From Clostridium moniliforme (GTDB lineage Bacteria > Bacillota > Clostridia > Clostridiales > Clostridiaceae), in contig NZ_JAGGJZ010000001.1 of assembly GCF_017873235.1 (NCBI RefSeq), positions 186,001-250,000 on the forward strand: a stretch of 64,000 nt of DNA, read 5' to 3'. Of this stretch, positions 9,720 through 17,705 are shown piece by piece (positions within the stretch are counted from its first letter, which is position 1; each line of letters opens with the position of its first letter). Made by a program: the position numbers and the translations under genes. Below the pieces are notes generated by a model that saw nothing but the letters and a program-made list of their open reading frames with translations, ran no database searches and had not been told where the DNA came from.

Positions 9720-10615
9720 TTAAGAATAATTTAAAAGCATTTTTTCAATTTTATTCTTTATTTCCATTCTTATTTCTTGTGGTTCTAAAATTTCACATTC
9801 TTCTCCAAATGAAAATATATGGCTAAAAAGCCATTCTCCTTTTGGATATTCAATAGTAACAAGAAAACTACCATCATCTAATTTCTTAAAATCTTCAAAT
9901 TCATCATAAACCCTATATTCCATTTTAGAGGAAATTTTCATTTTTAAAGTAATAAATTCGCCATTAAAAATCTTATCTTCCTTCACTATTTTTGTTGATG
10001 TTTTAATATTAAAGCTTTCTTCAGAAATATATAAATCCTTTATCCTTCTTAATTTAAAAAATCTATAATCATTTCGTACTCTACAGTATCCATACATATA
10101 CCAACTTTGCCCTTTAAAATATAATTTTAATGGACATACTTCCCTGCTAATATTTTCACCTTTGCCACTACTATAATTAAAATTCACTACTTTTTTACTT
10201 AATATTGAATATTTAAGATTATTAAAAGTTTCTTTTTCTGCATTTCCCAATTTGAAAAATCAACTTCTATCCAATCAGTATCATTTTTGCCTAATATATT
10301 ATTTAATTTTCTAAAAACCTTTTCAATCTTTTTATCATTAAAACTTATAGCATTAACAGCTCTTATAAATGATAGTATTTCTAATTTTTCTTCTTCTGTT
10401 AATATAGCTTTATTTAATACAAAGCCTGATAATATAGATATACCTCCACCTTTTCCCTTACTCATATATACTGGAATTCCTGCTGTCGAAAGTGCTTCAA
10501 TATCTCTATAAATAGTTCTTTGTGACACTTCAAATATTTCTGCTAATTCTTTTGCAGTTACAATATTCTTCTCTAAAAGAATATATATAATCTCAAATAA
10601 TCTATTTACCTGCAT
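9720..10615 (-). pseudogene. WYL-domain HTH regulator, frameshifted
   Basis: YafY/DeoR-type transcription regulator split into two frames. The first part starts at the ATG at 10615 (MQVNRLFEIIYILLEK) and carries an HTH (AKELAEIFEVSQRTIYRDIEAL) and the linker up to DFSNW. The second part, from about 10245 to 9720, carries the WYL domain (VVNFNYSSGKGENISREVCPLKL, then SWYMYGYCR and RFFKLRRI). Restoring one G in the GGG run at 10246-10248 rejoins the frames as DFSNWGNAEKETF. It is either a true recent pseudogene or a base-calling error. The expected intact length is about 297 aa. The start is supported by AAGGAAGAAGGG upstream. Confidence 0.85.
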
Positions 10616-10623
10616 AATAAAGC

Positions 10624-10921
10624 CCTTCTTCCTTTTGAAATTTATTAATTTAATTCCTAACTCTATTATAATAATTGATTCTTCATGCTCACCAATCATT
10701 TCAACAGATATTTTTTTAATCATAGTGCTAAATTTATCATTACATTAACACTCTTTTAAATATAAACTAAGTTCCTCATTAGTAATTTCACTATAAAAAT
10801 GAAAAACCAAAGTAATATGTGGTAATACTAAATCTGCTAAAGACTCATATTTCTTACGGATATTATTAATAACATCAATATTTTTAAATTCAGAAAAAAT
10901 CATAATAGTTCTTGTATTCAT
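10624..10921 (-). pseudogene. 2'-5' RNA ligase-like protein, internally deleted
   Basis: Remnant of a 2H-phosphoesterase of the 2'-5' RNA ligase (LigT-like) type. The 58-codon N-terminal piece (10745-10921, ATG with GAGGTGA upstream) reads MNTRTIMIFSEFKNIDVINN and includes the first HxT-containing segment LPHITLVFHF, then stops with TAA. In the same frame directly after the stop is a family-like C-terminus, DKFSTMIKKISVEMIGEHEE and ESIIIIELGI. About 100 residues, including the second HxT motif, are missing, so no catalytic function is expected. The C-terminal remnant runs in frame into the WYL regulator. Confidence 0.7.
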
Positions 10922-10952
10922 CTCATATCACCTCTAAAAATTAAAATTTATA

Positions 10953-11435
10953 CTATTCTTTTTTATTCTTATAAAAGTTAAAATCAAAATAATGTGTCTT
11001 CTTGTCCACAAGTATTGTTCCAATTTCCCCTTTTTCACATTTATCCACTGGTATAGCTTTTGTGCTATTAAGACATTCTAATGAACCAAAGTATACAGAA
11101 TAATCATGCATATCGAATTGAATAGCCATCCAATAGGCTTCTGCATTATATTTTTCAGATGCCTTTTTTGCTTTTTCATAAGCATTAGTTCCGAGATTAT
11201 ATCTAGAATTAAGTTTCCCATCTTTTCTAAATTTATTTCGTGCCTTAACACTTATTATTATACGTCTATCTCCTTTTTCACAATATATATCTGCATATGC
11301 TTCGTTCATATGTTCATCATTTAAATTTCGAATTTTATCATATTGTCCATCAACTAGTGTTTTAATTGCAAATAATTCACCAAGTTCTCCTAATGATTTT
11401 CTTCTAGCAGCTTCTTTTTTGTTTTCTATATTCAT
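10953..11435 (-). CDS. Possible PD-(D/E)xK-like nuclease, function unknown
   Basis: 160-aa soluble protein of unknown function. An N-terminal helix with the segment RRKSLGELGELFAIKTLV is followed by EAYADIYCEKGDRRIIISVKAR, then NLGTNAYEKAKKASEKYNAEAYWMAI. The pattern GE-x-E near the start, then AD and a strand ending in SVKAR, resembles the PD-(D/E)xK restriction-endonuclease core, although the usual Glu is Ser here (SVK). The ATG at 11435 is used because GGAGGA lies 8 bases before it. It sits in the decayed accessory stretch; a restriction or DNA-end role is only a guess. Confidence 0.6.
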   Translation of the reverse strand: MNIENKKEAARRKSLGELGELFAIKTLVDGQYDKIRNLNDEHMNEAYADIYCEKGDRRIIISVKARNKFRKDGKLNSRYNLGTNAYEKAKKASEKYNAEAYWMAIQFDMHDYSVYFGSLECLNSTKAIPVDKCEKGEIGTILVDKKTHYFDFNFYKNKKE

Positions 11436-11559
11436 TTCATCGTCCTCCATATATCAAACCTTACAATATTTATAAATATTATAATATTTATTGCATTTAA
11501 ATTAAAATATTTTAATCTACTCACAAAAATTTCTCTTGAATAACAGCTCTAATTTCGAA

Positions 11560-12014
11560 TTAATAATAAAACTTCTTATTTACTTTTCTCTTATAATCCG
11601 CTTTAACTGCCCATTGAGGTAAAACAAATAACATTGAAACAATAATAATAGTTAAAAGACATAATAAACTTGCAGTAAACAAGTCAAGTTGTACTATATT
11701 CATAATATTTTTTACTACTACATCTTTAGTACACATAAACGTAATAACAGCTACTATACAGTATTTTATTATATCAAATATAGCTCTAGTAATATTATGT
11801 TCCTCTGCTTCTATATTTTCCTTAATTAATACCTCACATATTTTATCTAACTGTTTTAAATAATATTTCTTCTTTAGCTTTGCCTTTTCTTTTTCATCTT
11901 TATTGAAAGTTTTATCAATTTCATCTAATTTTTTATCTATTGTTATAGAAAATTCATCTAAATCTTTTTCAAGTTTAAATATTTTTTATCTATATCAAAT
12001 ATTCCTTTACACAA
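11560..12014 (-). pseudogene. Coiled-coil two-TM protein, frameshifted near N-terminus
   Basis: Not visible as a single open frame. A TTG start at 12014 with GAGGTGA 5 bases upstream reads LCKGIFDIDKKYLNLKKI and stops. Inserting one A in the A6 run at 11982-11987 converts this to DKKIFKLEKDLDEFSITIDK and opens a frame to the stop at 11560. The product of about 151 aa has a charged coiled coil (to about residue 75), then two hydrophobic segments (DIIKYCIVAVITFMC and ASLLCLLTIIIVSMLFVLP) and a basic tail. It could be a decayed gene, a phase-variable A-tract or a sequence error. No family recognised. Confidence 0.6.
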
Positions 12015-12086
12015 CTCAATCACCTCATATATATTCACTGATTTTACAATTAGAACTTTAATTTATATTATATATCAATTATTAAG

Positions 12087-12179
12087 TTTAACATAGTTAT
12101 GCCAATATTTCTTGACATAAAAAAAGAAGGAGCATCATTTATGAGCACTCCTTCTTTAATTGTATAATCAAATAATTAT
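12087..12179. repeat. Copy A of a diverged ~95-bp hairpin repeat
   Basis: Contains CCAATATTTCTTGACAT next to a hairpin AAAGAAGGAG...CTCCTTCTTT. It shares its order and much of its sequence with copy B at 12442-12538 (CCAATATTTCTTTACAT plus a related hairpin). The hairpin at 12119-12158 has a T-run on the minus strand and can terminate the small peptide unit at 12199-12270. Between the repeats lies only that peptide unit. Confidence 0.65.
12119..12158. terminator. Strong hairpin terminator (peptide unit)
   Basis: Ten-bp perfect stem AAAGAAGGAG / CTCCTTCTTT with additional inner pairing and T/A runs on both sides, so it can work in either direction. It lies about 40 bases downstream of the minus-strand peptide gene. 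Confidence 0.8.
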
Positions 12180-12198
12180 CGTTTATAGTTAACTCTTA

Positions 12199-12270
12199 TT
12201 ATCTAATCTCAAACCAAGGTGTCGCTTGTATTCCTTTGGGATATCCATATGTTGGATATATAGCTTTCAT
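12199..12270 (-). CDS. Putative 23-aa peptide gene
   Basis: Very short open frame of 23 codons beginning MKAIYPTYGYPK and ending TPWFEIR, rich in Tyr, Pro and Gly and without Cys. It has a GGAAGAG ribosome binding site 6 bases before the ATG, a TATAAT -10 box at 12306-12311 and a strong hairpin terminator at 12119-12158, so it looks like a complete miniature transcription unit. No match recognised. Possibilities include a signalling or modified peptide, a toxin, or a regulatory leader. Its composition is unlike random AT-rich sequence, which favours real coding. Confidence 0.5.
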   Translation of the reverse strand: MKAIYPTYGYPKGIQATPWFEIR

Positions 12271-12305
12271 TTTATTCTCTTCCTTCTATAACTGCTCATA
12301 ATTAA

Positions 12306-12333
12306 ATTATATACCTATTAAAATTATTAAACT
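12306..12333 (-). promoter_or_regulatory. Possible promoter of the 23-aa peptide unit
   Basis: TATAAT at 12306-12311 (minus strand) preceded, after 17 bases, by the weak -35 TAGTTT. The expected start is about 12299, giving a leader of about 30 bases before the ATG. Confidence 0.45.
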
Positions 12334-12441
12334 ATATTTTCAAATAATTTATCCTAATGTATACTTTAAAATTTATAGTTATATATGTTTTAATCTTCTT
12401 ATACCATTCTTTTGTCAACTATTTATATTCAAATATCTAAA

Positions 12442-12538
12442 TTTAATATACTCATTCCAATATTTCTTTACATAAAAGAAAAAGGAGTATCATTCATATA
12501 TACTTCTTCCTTTTTACTTATACAATATAATAACTTAT
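12442..12538. repeat. Copy B of the diverged ~95-bp hairpin repeat
   Basis: Diverged copy of the block at 12087-12179, with the same CCAATATTTCTTTACAT segment and an imperfect hairpin, AAAAAGGAGTAT pairing with ATACTTCTTCCTTTTT (12476-12515). It lies just downstream of the HEPN-motif gene and may serve as its terminator. Confidence 0.6.
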
Positions 12539-12569
12539 AATTTCTAAGATAACTTTACTTTGCTATTGC

Positions 12570-13240
12570 TTATAATAGAACTCTCCGTAACTGTATTGAG
12601 TGAGATTTCCCGTAAACAAATTTATTATCTATTATATTTAGAAATTCTTTTACAATAAATAATACTATATCTTTATTGTCTTTATGTTCCAACTCTATTG
12701 TCTTCAATATACTAGTTATCTGTCCACTATTTAATATTTCTTCAGCATCAATTTCTTTATTAAATGGTAACCCTTCATGAGCTAAACTATTTCTTTTAGG
12801 TCTAATTTTAGTATTTATAAACTTAAATATTTTCTTTTCTTCATCCATTAAATAAATCCCTTGTATTTCTATTAAATATTGAACCTTATTATATAATTTA
12901 CTTTTTTTATTGTGATTTTTCTCAAAAACTTTATATCGATTCTTATCTTTGATATATTTATCTATATATGACTCTAACTCTCCATATATAAGTGTTATAA
13001 AATCTCTATAATCAATCAAAAACATATCTAATATATCTTTAACCTGTTTTATAAAGTATTCTCTTTCCTTATTATCTTTAGGTTCAAAATTTTCTTTTAA
13101 TATTTTTCTCTCACCCAAATAAACATCTGCTGAAATAGGTATTACATCATCTACATCTCTGTTCTCGTCATAGTTTTAATTACTTCTAAAGGATAATTCC
13201 TTAACGCTCCTAATTGTTTATTTAAATAAATTTTCTTCAT
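12570..13240 (-). pseudogene. HEPN-motif protein, frameshifted near N-terminus
   Basis: The ATG at 13240 starts MKKIYLNKQLGALRNYPLEVIK, then the frame breaks. Adding one A to the A4 run at 13174-13177 continues as NYDENRDVDDVIPISADVYLG into a long open frame ending at 12570. The intact product would be about 224 aa. The segment KRNSLAHEG near the end of the middle third is an R-x4-H motif (RNSLAH) typical of HEPN domains, which are often RNases in toxin and defence systems; the rest is helical and charged. The C-terminus is uncertain because other frames there also read plausibly. The downstream frame alone could start at a TTG at 13118. It neighbours the TIR protein. Confidence 0.6.
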
Positions 13241-13372
13241 TAACTTTTATCTCTTCTAGAAAATTAAAAAAGCTAAATAAAATAATACTCATATTTTACC
13301 TAGCTTTATCCTATTTATAATAAATATTTTTAATATATATTTCTTAATATTACTAATTATCTTATAAAAACT

Positions 13373-14128
13373 CTAAATTTTAAATTTAGAATTACTCAAC
13401 ACACTTCCTAGTTTTCCCAATCGCTCTATAAAGCATGTAAAATATATTCCAGTCGTTGTAATAGTAGTAGTACCTGTTCTTGTAAATTTAATTAATTCAT
13501 AATTATTAAAAAATTCTTCCATAAGCTGTTCTAAATAATTTATTTGACTTTCTGTTAGTTCTATTCGTATACTCTCTCCTTGCTTTAATGCATTAACTAT
13601 ATTAGGATTAATTTTTAATAATTTTTCAAAATATATATTGCAGTCATCCCAAAATGTATAGGTTTCTTCAAAGTTTTTAACATTATTTGTAAAATCACTA
13701 AAATCAACCTTAGGCTCTTTTGAACCTATTGAACTTGAAAGTAAAGGCAATAAAAGTTTTAATCCTGATATTTCTGAAATCTTTATTGCTTGTAATAAAT
13801 TTAATGGTATTGGTAATTTGTTTGGCTCCATGCCAGAATGACATAAAGGTACTACAGGTATATTTCTAACCCAACCTGCCCCTGCCTCAAAGTTTATCCA
13901 TGGTTTTTTAACAGACTTAGGACTACATAATATCAATTCTATTGAACAAGTTCCTAATGAATTGGATATATTATCTAACCATCTTGCTCCTGCTGATATA
14001 GATGTATCATCCGATGAAACAAATATATCCATCATGCCTAAAAAACTTTCTTCTAATAGAGCCTTTAATTCCAATGCTAGATCTTTCTCTTCAGTTATAT
14101 GAGAAATAAATATTATTGGCTTATCCAT
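13373..14128 (-). CDS. TIR-domain protein
   Basis: 251-aa protein with an N-terminal TIR domain: IIFISHITEEKDLALELKAL (residues 5-24), IFVSSDDTSISAGARWLDNI (35-54), IELILCSPKSVKKPWINFEAG (63-83). Glu81 in WINFEAGAGW lies at the position of the catalytic Glu of TIR NADases. The C-terminal 100 residues are helical, ending in a Thr-rich segment, with no recognised domain. Bacterial TIR proteins often degrade NAD+ or make signalling nucleotides in phage defence. An AGAGGTG ribosome binding site is 5 bases from the ATG. The next gene downstream is the HEPN-motif gene; no ThsA-like partner is seen. Confidence 0.85.
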   Translation of the reverse strand: MDKPIIFISHITEEKDLALELKALLEESFLGMMDIFVSSDDTSISAGARWLDNISNSLGTCSIELILCSPKSVKKPWINFEAGAGWVRNIPVVPLCHSGMEPNKLPIPLNLLQAIKISEISGLKLLLPLLSSSIGSKEPKVDFSDFTNNVKNFEETYTFWDDCNIYFEKLLKINPNIVNALKQGESIRIELTESQINYLEQLMEEFFNNYELIKFTRTGTTTITTTGIYFTCFIERLGKLGSVLSNSKFKI

Positions 14129-14323
14129 AACAACACCTCTTATACTAAATTATTTATTACGATAATTATATCTCATTTTACATAATATTACAAATAAAAC
14201 TCTATTTATCCAATTATCTAAATTTAGAGAAAACATCATTTATTTATAATATGGCTCTCTTTATCAAATTCCATAATAATACTATTTAATGTTAATCATA
14301 TACAAACAAAAATTATTTTCTAT

Positions 14324-14354
14324 AAAAAAAAGTGCCAATAAAATTGACACTTTA
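14324..14354 (-). terminator. Terminator of the rrf2-iscS-iscU-mnmA operon
   Basis: Minus-strand stem AAAGTGTCAATTTTATTGGCACTTT followed by at least seven T residues, about 30 bases after the mnmA stop. Confidence 0.85.
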
Positions 14355-14382
14355 AAACTGAATATTTTTTATTTACCATATT

Positions 14383-15462
14383 TTATGCTAATCCTTCTAT
14401 TATTCCACCGCCAACAACAACATTTCCATCATAGAAAACTACTGATTGACCTTTTGTTATTGCTCTTTGCTTATCTTTAAATGAAACTTTAACCTTTCCA
14501 TCTTTAAGTGGTGAAATTATAGCATCTGCAGGCTTTGCTGCATATCTAACCTTAGCTTGAACTTCCATATCTTCCTTTAATTCATCAAAAGGAATAAAAT
14601 TAACATCCTTAGCTACTAAATCTGTTTTAAATATATTTTCTTCTGATCCTATAACAACTTCATTTTTCTTAGGATTTATTCCTATTACGAATACTGGCTT
14701 TCCAAGAGCTAATCCAAGACCTTTTCTTTGACCTATAGTATAATAAACTATTCCTTTATGTCTTCCTAGTATATTTCCTTTACTATCAACAAAGTTTCCT
14801 GGTTTAACTTCATTTGGACGTTCTTCCTTTATAAATCTTCCATGATCGTTATCTGGTATAAAACATATTTCTTCACTATCTTTTTTATTATGAACTGCAA
14901 GACCTATTTCCTTTGCAATTTCTCTTATTTTATCCTTAGTGTACTCTCCACAAGGCATTAATGTATGAGCTAATTGATCTTGAGTAAAATTATAAAGAGC
15001 ATAAGTTTGATCTTTTTTATCATCATCAGATCTAATTAAAAGATATCTTCCATCTCTTTCTTCTATTTTAGCATAGTGACCAGTTGCTACATATTCAGCT
15101 CCAATTCCTCTAGCTTTTCTTAAAAGTTCATCAAATTTTAAATGCTTATTACATGCAATACATGGATTTGGAGTTTTTCCATCTATATATTCTTGAACAA
15201 AATATTTAATAACTTTATTTTTAAATGAATCTCTAAAGTTTAAAACATAAAAAGGAATATCTAATTTTTCGCAAACACGTCTAGCGTCTTCTACAGCAGA
15301 TAGAGAACAGCATCCACCTTCTCTTTCTTCATATTCCTTATCCTCTTGCCAAATTTGCATAGTAATTCCTATTACATCATATCCTTGTTTCTTTAAAAGG
15401 TAAGCAGCGACGGAGCTATCAACTCCGCCGCTCATACCTACAACTACTTTTTTCTTTTCCAT
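14383..15462 (-). CDS. mnmA: tRNA-specific 2-thiouridylase MnmA
   Basis: MnmA (TrmU) makes the 2-thio group of wobble uridine 34 in tRNA-Lys/Glu/Gln, using sulfur passed from a cysteine desulfurase. It carries the PP-loop [15 protein letters not shown] (residues 9-23), TPNPCIACN with the first catalytic Cys near residue 101, and SEEICFIPD with the second near residue 199, followed by a C-terminal beta-barrel with [10 protein letters not shown]. 359 aa is typical. It is last in the rrf2-iscS-iscU-mnmA operon, 8 bases after iscU, so the sulfur donor is co-transcribed. Confidence 0.96.
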   Translation of the reverse strand: MEKKKVVVGMSGGVDSSVAAYLLKKQGYDVIGITMQIWQEDKEYEEREGGCCSLSAVEDARRVCEKLDIPFYVLNFRDSFKNKVIKYFVQEYIDGKTPNPCIACNKHLKFDELLRKARGIGAEYVATGHYAKIEERDGRYLLIRSDDDKKDQTYALYNFTQDQLAHTLMPCGEYTKDKIREIAKEIGLAVHNKKDSEEICFIPDNDHGRFIKEERPNEVKPGNFVDSKGNILGRHKGIVYYTIGQRKGLGLALGKPVFVIGINPKKNEVVIGSEENIFKTDLVAKDVNFIPFDELKEDMEVQAKVRYAAKPADAIISPLKDGKVKVSFKDKQRAITKGQSVVFYDGNVVVGGGIIEGLA

Positions 15463-15470
15463 TCCATCAC

Positions 15471-15905
15471 CTATTCTTGGCCATGAACATGGTCATGTAG
15501 GTCATCTCCATGTTCTTTGAAATCCCAAGGTTCTAATCCTTGTCTATTTCTGTAGTCATTTATAGCCTTATGAATTGCTTCTTCAGCTAATACTGAGCAA
15601 TGCATCTTTACTGGTGGAAGTCCATCTAATGCTTCTGCAACTGCTTGATTTGATAAGTGCCATGCTTCTTTAATTGGCTTTCCCTTTATTAATTCTGTAG
15701 CCATTGATGATGAAGCTATAGCTGATCCACAACCAAATGTTTCAAATTTAGCATCTTTTATAATATCATCCTCTATCTTTAGGTACACTCTCATAATGTC
15801 TCCGCATTTAGCGTTTCCAACTTCTCCTATACCATTTGCATCTTCTATAATTCCTACATTTTTTGGATTTCTAAAGTGCTCCATAACTTTTTCACTGTAT
15901 ATCAT
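15471..15905 (-). CDS. iscU: Fe-S cluster scaffold IscU/NifU
   Basis: NifU N-terminal-type scaffold on which IscS-derived sulfur and iron form clusters. The three ligand Cys are visible in [19 protein letters not shown] and [11 protein letters not shown]. The tail is acidic and His-rich ([13 protein letters not shown]), which could help metal binding. I take the ATG at 15905 ([11 protein letters not shown], 144 aa), because this is the family N-terminus and GGGAG precedes it. It begins 2 bases after the iscS stop. Confidence 0.94.
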   Translation of the reverse strand: MIYSEKVMEHFRNPKNVGIIEDANGIGEVGNAKCGDIMRVYLKIEDDIIKDAKFETFGCGSAIASSSMATELIKGKPIKEAWHLSNQAVAEALDGLPPVKMHCSVLAEEAIHKAINDYRNRQGLEPWDFKEHGDDLHDHVHGQE

Positions 15906-15907
15906 AA

Positions 15908-17089
15908 TTAATTTTCTCCCTTCTTTATGAAGTCGGTCCAAAGTGGGGACATACTTCTAAGTCTTTCAATAATTGGTGGTAAAACTTCTAGTAAATAATC
16001 AACATCCTCTTCTGTTGAACTATCACCTAAAGTTAATCTTAATGATCCATGAGCCTTTTCATGTGGTAAACCTATTGCTAGTAATACATGTGAAGGATCT
16101 AATGAACCTGATGTACAAGCACTACCACTAGATGCACATACACCTTCAAAATCTAATGAAAGTAATATTGATTCTCCTTCTATAAACTCAAATGATACAT
16201 TGACATTACCAGGAAGTCTTTTATCTCCTGTTGGTCCATTTAATCTTGAGTAAGGAATCTTTAATAGACCGTCTATTAATTTGTCTCTTAAAACTGTCAT
16301 ATTTTTAATATGATTTTCTAAATTATCTGTTGCAAGTTCTATAGCTTTTCCAAGTCCAACTATTCCAGCAATATTTTCTGTTCCAGCTCTTCTATTTCTT
16401 TCTTGTCCGCCTCCATGGATAAGGTTATGGATTCTAACACCTTTTCTTATATAAAGAACACCAATTCCCTTTGGTCCATAAATTTTATGACCTGCAAGTG
16501 ATAAAAGGTCTATATTCATATCTTTAACATCTATTTTTACATTTCCAATTGCTTGAACAGCATCTGTATGGAATAATACTTTTCTTTCTCTACAAATCTT
16601 ACCAATTTCTTTAATTGGTTCTATTGTACCAATTTCATTATTAGCAAACATTATAGAAACTAATATAGTTTTATCTGTAATTGCATTTTTTAAATCTTCT
16701 AAATTTATAAATCCTTCTTCATCAACATCTAAATAAGTAACATCAAAGCCTAATTTTTCTAAGTATTGGCAAGTATGTAATACAGCATGATGTTCTATTT
16801 TAGTTGTTATTATATGATTTCCTTTATTTCTATAAGCAGACGCAATACCTTTTATAGCCCAGTTATCAGCTTCTGATCCACCGCCTGTAAAATATACTTC
16901 ACTTTCATCAGCATTTAAAGCTTTTGCAACTTGTGCTCTTCCTTTATCTACTGCCATTTTTGTTTTTCTTGATATTTCATAGAATGATGATGGATTTCCA
17001 AATTTATTTGTGAAGTATGGAAGCATTTCTTCTAAAACTTCTGGTTTAACATATGTTGTTGCAGCATAATCCATATATACTGGTTTCAT
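15908..17089 (-). CDS. iscS: Cysteine desulfurase
   Basis: PLP-dependent cysteine desulfurase (NifS/IscS) that provides sulfur for Fe-S assembly and for MnmA. Key features are YMDYAATT at the start, [10 protein letters not shown], the PLP lysine in [12 protein letters not shown] and the catalytic Cys loop [16 protein letters not shown]. 393 aa is typical of the group I/II NifS-like enzymes. It is placed directly after the Rrf2 regulator (2-base gap) and before iscU, the usual clostridial arrangement. Confidence 0.96.
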   Translation of the reverse strand: MKPVYMDYAATTYVKPEVLEEMLPYFTNKFGNPSSFYEISRKTKMAVDKGRAQVAKALNADESEVYFTGGGSEADNWAIKGIASAYRNKGNHIITTKIEHHAVLHTCQYLEKLGFDVTYLDVDEEGFINLEDLKNAITDKTILVSIMFANNEIGTIEPIKEIGKICRERKVLFHTDAVQAIGNVKIDVKDMNIDLLSLAGHKIYGPKGIGVLYIRKGVRIHNLIHGGGQERNRRAGTENIAGIVGLGKAIELATDNLENHIKNMTVLRDKLIDGLLKIPYSRLNGPTGDKRLPGNVNVSFEFIEGESILLSLDFEGVCASSGSACTSGSLDPSHVLLAIGLPHEKAHGSLRLTLGDSSTEEDVDYLLEVLPPIIERLRSMSPLWTDFIKKGEN

Positions 17090-17091
17090 TT

Positions 17092-17544
17092 CTATTCACC
17101 TCTATTTATAAAATTTATTCCTTCATTTTTTTGTTTTATTTCTTTAGAATCATTTACTATATCCTCAAGTGTTATTGATTCCATAACACTCTCTATACTA
17201 TTTTTAATTTTCTTCCAAAGAATTCTTGTTGCACAGCAATCTATATTATCGCATTTTGCTCCTTCTATGCAATCTGCAATTTCAATAGGACCTTCTAAAA
17301 CATGTATAATATCAGACACCTTTATGTCTTTAGGCTCTCTATTAAGTACATATCCTCCTTGAGCTCCTCTTATACTTTTAATAAGCTTCGCCTTTCTAAG
17401 GGGACTAAAAAGTTGTTCTAAATAATATTCAGATATATTTTGTCTTTTTGAAATTGTCTTTATTGATACTGGTGCATCTCCATAATTCATTGCTAAATCA
17501 ACCATAGCTTTAACACCATATCTTCCTTTTGTGGAAAGTTTCAT
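17092..17544 (-). CDS. Rrf2-family (IscR-like) regulator
   Basis: Rrf2-family winged-helix regulator of 150 aa. It starts MKLSTKGRYGVKAMVDLAMN, has the recognition helix SEYYLEQLFSPLRKAKLIKS and the RGAQGGYVL wing, then three Cys in CIEGAKCDNIDC, which match the Fe-S ligand region of IscR-like sensors. As first gene of the operon it probably represses iscS-iscU-mnmA according to Fe-S status. An AAGGGGTGA ribosome binding site precedes the ATG. Confidence 0.92.
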   Translation of the reverse strand: MKLSTKGRYGVKAMVDLAMNYGDAPVSIKTISKRQNISEYYLEQLFSPLRKAKLIKSIRGAQGGYVLNREPKDIKVSDIIHVLEGPIEIADCIEGAKCDNIDCCATRILWKKIKNSIESVMESITLEDIVNDSKEIKQKNEGINFINRGE

Positions 17545-17590
17545 TTTATCACCCCTTAAAGTAGAGTAACTTACTACGATTTCTGTTTAT

Positions 17591-17619
17591 ATCTTACCAA
17601 ATCACTCTGCTATTGTCAA
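17591..17619 (-). promoter_or_regulatory. Promoter of the rrf2-isc-mnmA operon
   Basis: TTGACA (17614-17619), 17-base spacer, TAAGAT (17591-17596) on the minus strand. Just downstream lies GTAGTAAGTTACTCTAC (about 17559-17575), an imperfect dyad that could be the operator for the Rrf2 protein. Confidence 0.8.
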
Positions 17620-17705
17620 TAATCATATATTAATTAATTATGAACAAAATTTTTGTCTAATTTTCTAAATAAAACTATCATAAATTTAAAACACTTTAAA
17701 GCATT

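Noticed and set aside
12570..12640. Alternative C-terminal frames of the HEPN-motif protein
   Set aside because: All three frames read plausibly for 15-20 residues, so no second frameshift can be claimed.
13373..14128. Thoeris defence system
   Set aside because: A TIR protein is present but no ThsA-like (SIR2/SLOG or Macro) partner gene lies nearby.
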